Below, one piece after another: positions 6,111 through 7,384 of a DNA stretch of 7,384 nucleotides. Source of the DNA: an uncultured Methanobrevibacter sp. (GTDB taxonomy: Archaea > Methanobacteriota > Methanobacteria > Methanobacteriales > Methanobacteriaceae); NCBI GenBank assembly GCA_902783085.1, contig CACZPT010000055.1, forward strand, positions 1 through 7,384, given 5' to 3'. Made by a program: the position numbers and the translations under genes. The notes beneath the pieces were generated by a model, which ran no database searches, had not been told where the DNA came from, and worked only from the letters and a program-made list of their open reading frames with translations. Position 1 is the stretch's first letter. Each line of letters begins with the position of its first letter.

Positions 6111-6356
6111 CTATTCGATTTTAATTATTTCAATGGGGCAAACATCAATACATTCTAAACATTTATTACATTTTTCTTTATTTAATGTGATGGCTCCACC
6201 TAATAATTCAAATGCATTCTGTTTACAACTTAATATACATGGGGCATTGTCTGGACTACAATGCATACAAAATAAGGGGGGACTGTCAGTTTCTGGAAAT
6301 GGTTCATGACAGTCCCCACAGGTTGTACAATTAGTACAATTGCCTAATTTATACAT
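6111..6356 (-). CDS. porF: PorF-like polyferredoxin of pyruvate oxidoreductase
   Basis: This small iron-sulfur protein of 81 residues has twelve cysteines. C63-x2-C66-x2-C69-x3-C73-P is a complete classical [4Fe-4S] motif. C30, C33, C40 and C44 form a second set. C7, C10, C13 and C16 form an evenly spaced third set without the usual final C-P. Twelve cysteines could bind up to three clusters. In methanogens, porE and porF follow the catalytic por genes and are linked to electron supply for reductive pyruvate synthesis; that role is taken from family knowledge. The ATG has AGGA (6364-6361) upstream and lies nine bases after the porE stop, so it is in the same operon. Residues 14-27, between the first two cysteine sets, are encoded by a perfect inverted repeat (6278-6317). 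The symbol rests mainly on position. Confidence 0.75.
   Translation of the reverse strand: MYKLGNCTNCTTCGDCHEPFPETDSPPLFCMHCSPDNAPCILSCKQNAFELLGGAITLNKEKCNKCLECIDVCPIEIIKIE
6278..6317 (-). repeat. Perfect 11-bp inverted repeat inside porF
   Basis: GGGGACTGTCA (6278-6288) and TGACAGTCCCC (6307-6317) are exact reverse complements with an 18-base spacer. In the porF mRNA they would form an 11-bp stem with a GC-rich base, starting 40 bases into the coding region. Such a strong stem is out of keeping with the AT-rich surroundings. Confidence 0.8.
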
Positions 6357-6365
6357 AATTTCCTT

Positions 6366-6866
6366 TTATTCGTCTAAAACAAGTCTTGCCCTTGCTTGAC
6401 TTGTAATAACATGGACGAAACCACCCTTTTTACTATCAGGTTCATATAATCCGGCCATTTTAGCCAAATATTTCTCTTGATTTTTGGCTTTAATTTTTTG
6501 CGGATTAACGATATTAATAGCTCTTTTAGTACATGCTTTTATACAAGCTGGACCTTCATCTCTATCACTACAGAGGTCACATTTTTCAGCAACACTATTG
6601 TTAAAGGTCATAGCACCAAATGGACAAACCATTACACATAATCCACAACCAATACATTTTTTAGTATTGACTCCTTCATCTGTTATTGCATCTGTTGGAC
6701 AGATTTTTATACATGGTGCACTTTCACAGTGTTGACATACAATGGAATAAAAGGAAGAATCATGTTCTATAATTTTTATTCTACTAGCAGTATGGACAGA
6801 TGCACACATATTTTCACAATTAAGACATCCGTCACATAATGTGCTATTTACAGAAATTTTATCCAT
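6366..6866 (-). CDS. porE: PorE-like four-cluster ferredoxin of pyruvate oxidoreductase
   Basis: This electron-transfer protein of 166 residues belongs to the HycB/PorE-type family. Sixteen cysteines fall in four sets: C11/14/17/21, C44/47/52/56 (followed by P), C71/74/77/81 (followed by P) and C96/99/108/112. This is enough for four [4Fe-4S] clusters in a chain. Residues 120-166 are a cysteine-free tail ending SQARARLVLDE. It probably passes electrons between a low-potential donor and the pyruvate oxidoreductase core. The ATG follows a strong AGGAGG site (6879-6874) that overlaps the porB stop TAG (6880-6878), with an 11-base gap, so porB-porE-porF are one transcript. Similar subunits occur in hydrogenases and formate dehydrogenases, but the porB neighbour favours PorE. 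Confidence 0.85.
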   Translation of the reverse strand: MDKISVNSTLCDGCLNCENMCASVHTASRIKIIEHDSSFYSIVCQHCESAPCIKICPTDAITDEGVNTKKCIGCGLCVMVCPFGAMTFNNSVAEKCDLCSDRDEGPACIKACTKRAINIVNPQKIKAKNQEKYLAKMAGLYEPDSKKGGFVHVITSQARARLVLDE

Positions 6867-6877
6867 TGTTCTTCCTC

Positions 6878-7384
6878 CTATAATCCTAATTCACTACATT
6901 CTGCATCGACATATTTTTGGATTTTTTCAATGTGTTCTTCATCTAAGTGTTTGAATCTTTTTTGTGGTGCTAAGTATTCTTTTACAGGTTTTCTTTCTTC
7001 AGGCCTGTAAGTAATCTCAAATTTACCATCAACGATTTCATATAAAATCCAAGATCCAGTTTCAACAGCTAATCTACCCATTTCGATAGTTTTTTCTGAA
7101 GGATAACCCCAACCAGTAGTACATGGTTGTTGCAAGTGTATGTATGCTGCTCCTTTAGTTTCTGCTGCTTTTTTAACTTTGTTAACGTAATCTTCAGGAT
7201 ATGCGATTGATGCGGTAGCTACATATGGAATTCCATGTGCTGCCATAATCATAGGCATGTTTTTCTTAGGTTTGTCTTCACCGAAACTTGCAGTTCCGTT
7301 TGGTGAAGTGGTTGTACTTGCACCATATGGGGTAGCTCCACTTCTTTGGATACCTGTATTCATGTATGCTTCGTTATCGTAACA
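6878..7384 (-). CDS. porB: Pyruvate:ferredoxin oxidoreductase beta subunit, 5' end outside window
   Basis: PorB binds thiamine diphosphate. Together with PorA, PorC and PorD it makes pyruvate from acetyl-CoA, CO2 and reduced ferredoxin in methanogens. The reading frame is open to the window edge, and the first visible residues are CYDNEAYMNTGIQRSG, the family's cofactor-region motif, so 168 residues are the C-terminal part of a longer protein. The ATG at 7363 lies inside this motif and is not the start. Further family segments include a TPYGASTTT run, MAAHGIPYVATASIAYPEDY, HLQQPCTTGWGYP and the ITYRPEERKPVKEYL region near the end. The upstream por genes should lie beyond base 7384. The stop TAG overlaps the porE ribosome site, which indicates coupling. 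Confidence 0.95.
   Translation of the reverse strand, partial: CYDNEAYMNTGIQRSGATPYGASTTTSPNGTASFGEDKPKKNMPMIMAAHGIPYVATASIAYPEDYVNKVKKAAETKGAAYIHLQQPCTTGWGYPSEKTIEMGRLAVETGSWILYEIVDGKFEITYRPEERKPVKEYLAPQKRFKHLDEEHIEKIQKYVDAECSELGL

Noticed and set aside
6484..6735. Plus-strand open frame opposite porE
   Set aside because: It is a mirror of the cysteine-rich ferredoxin gene, with no recognisable domain and no ribosome site.
7361..7363. ATG as the start of the pyruvate oxidoreductase beta gene
   Set aside because: The frame stays open to the window edge, and the ATG is inside the family motif CYDNEAYMNTG, so the gene is partial, not a short protein.
1..7384. CRISPR array, insertion sequence, integrase, toxin-antitoxin or defence genes
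   Set aside because: No spaced direct repeats, terminal inverted repeats or relevant protein motifs were found; all genes are transporter, regulator or central metabolism except one unknown membrane protein.

Overview
The window looks like chromosomal DNA from a methanogenic archaeon of the order Methanobacteriales, most likely Methanobrevibacter or a close relative. The evidence is strongly AT-rich DNA with AAA/AAT/ATT-type codon preference, TTG start codons behind AGGTGAT ribosome binding sites, archaeal A-rich BRE plus TATA promoters, and an archaeal-type pyruvate:ferredoxin oxidoreductase cluster with PorE/PorF-like polyferredoxins. The assignment rests on gene content and style, not on a marker gene.

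Left part, plus strand (about 34-1850): a two-gene unit. The first gene encodes an unrecognised five-helix membrane protein with a long basic cytoplasmic-type tail. The second, six bases later, encodes a PhoU protein fused to an N-terminal winged-helix DNA-binding domain, a plausible one-polypeptide phosphate regulator. A T-rich tract follows.

Middle, plus strand (about 1879-5187): a complete high-affinity phosphate importer operon, pstS-pstC-pstA-pstB. Junctions are one base or overlapping, so translation is probably coupled. PstS binds phosphate outside the membrane, PstC and PstA form the channel, and PstB hydrolyses ATP. The promoter in front of pstS shares 21 of 29 bases with the region in front of the membrane-protein gene, at nearly the same distance from the start codon, which suggests common control. 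A 7-bp hairpin ends the operon and separates it from genes on the other strand.

Right part, minus strand (7384 down to 5196): the end of a por operon, consisting of the pyruvate oxidoreductase beta subunit (cut by the window edge), a four-cluster PorE-like ferredoxin and a twelve-cysteine PorF-like ferredoxin. After 72 bases comes a class I fumarate hydratase alpha subunit, probably with its own promoter. Por makes pyruvate from acetyl-CoA and CO2 in autotrophic methanogens. Fumarase acts in the reductive partial TCA route from oxaloacetate to 2-oxoglutarate, so this half is anabolic carbon metabolism.

Most genes are ordinary and well recognised. The points worth a second look are a Cys-to-Tyr change at an expected iron-sulfur ligand of the fumarase, a perfect 11-bp GC-rich inverted repeat inside porF, the shared promoter element, the HTH-PhoU fusion and the unknown membrane protein. 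I see no CRISPR array, transposon, tRNA, rRNA or defence system.
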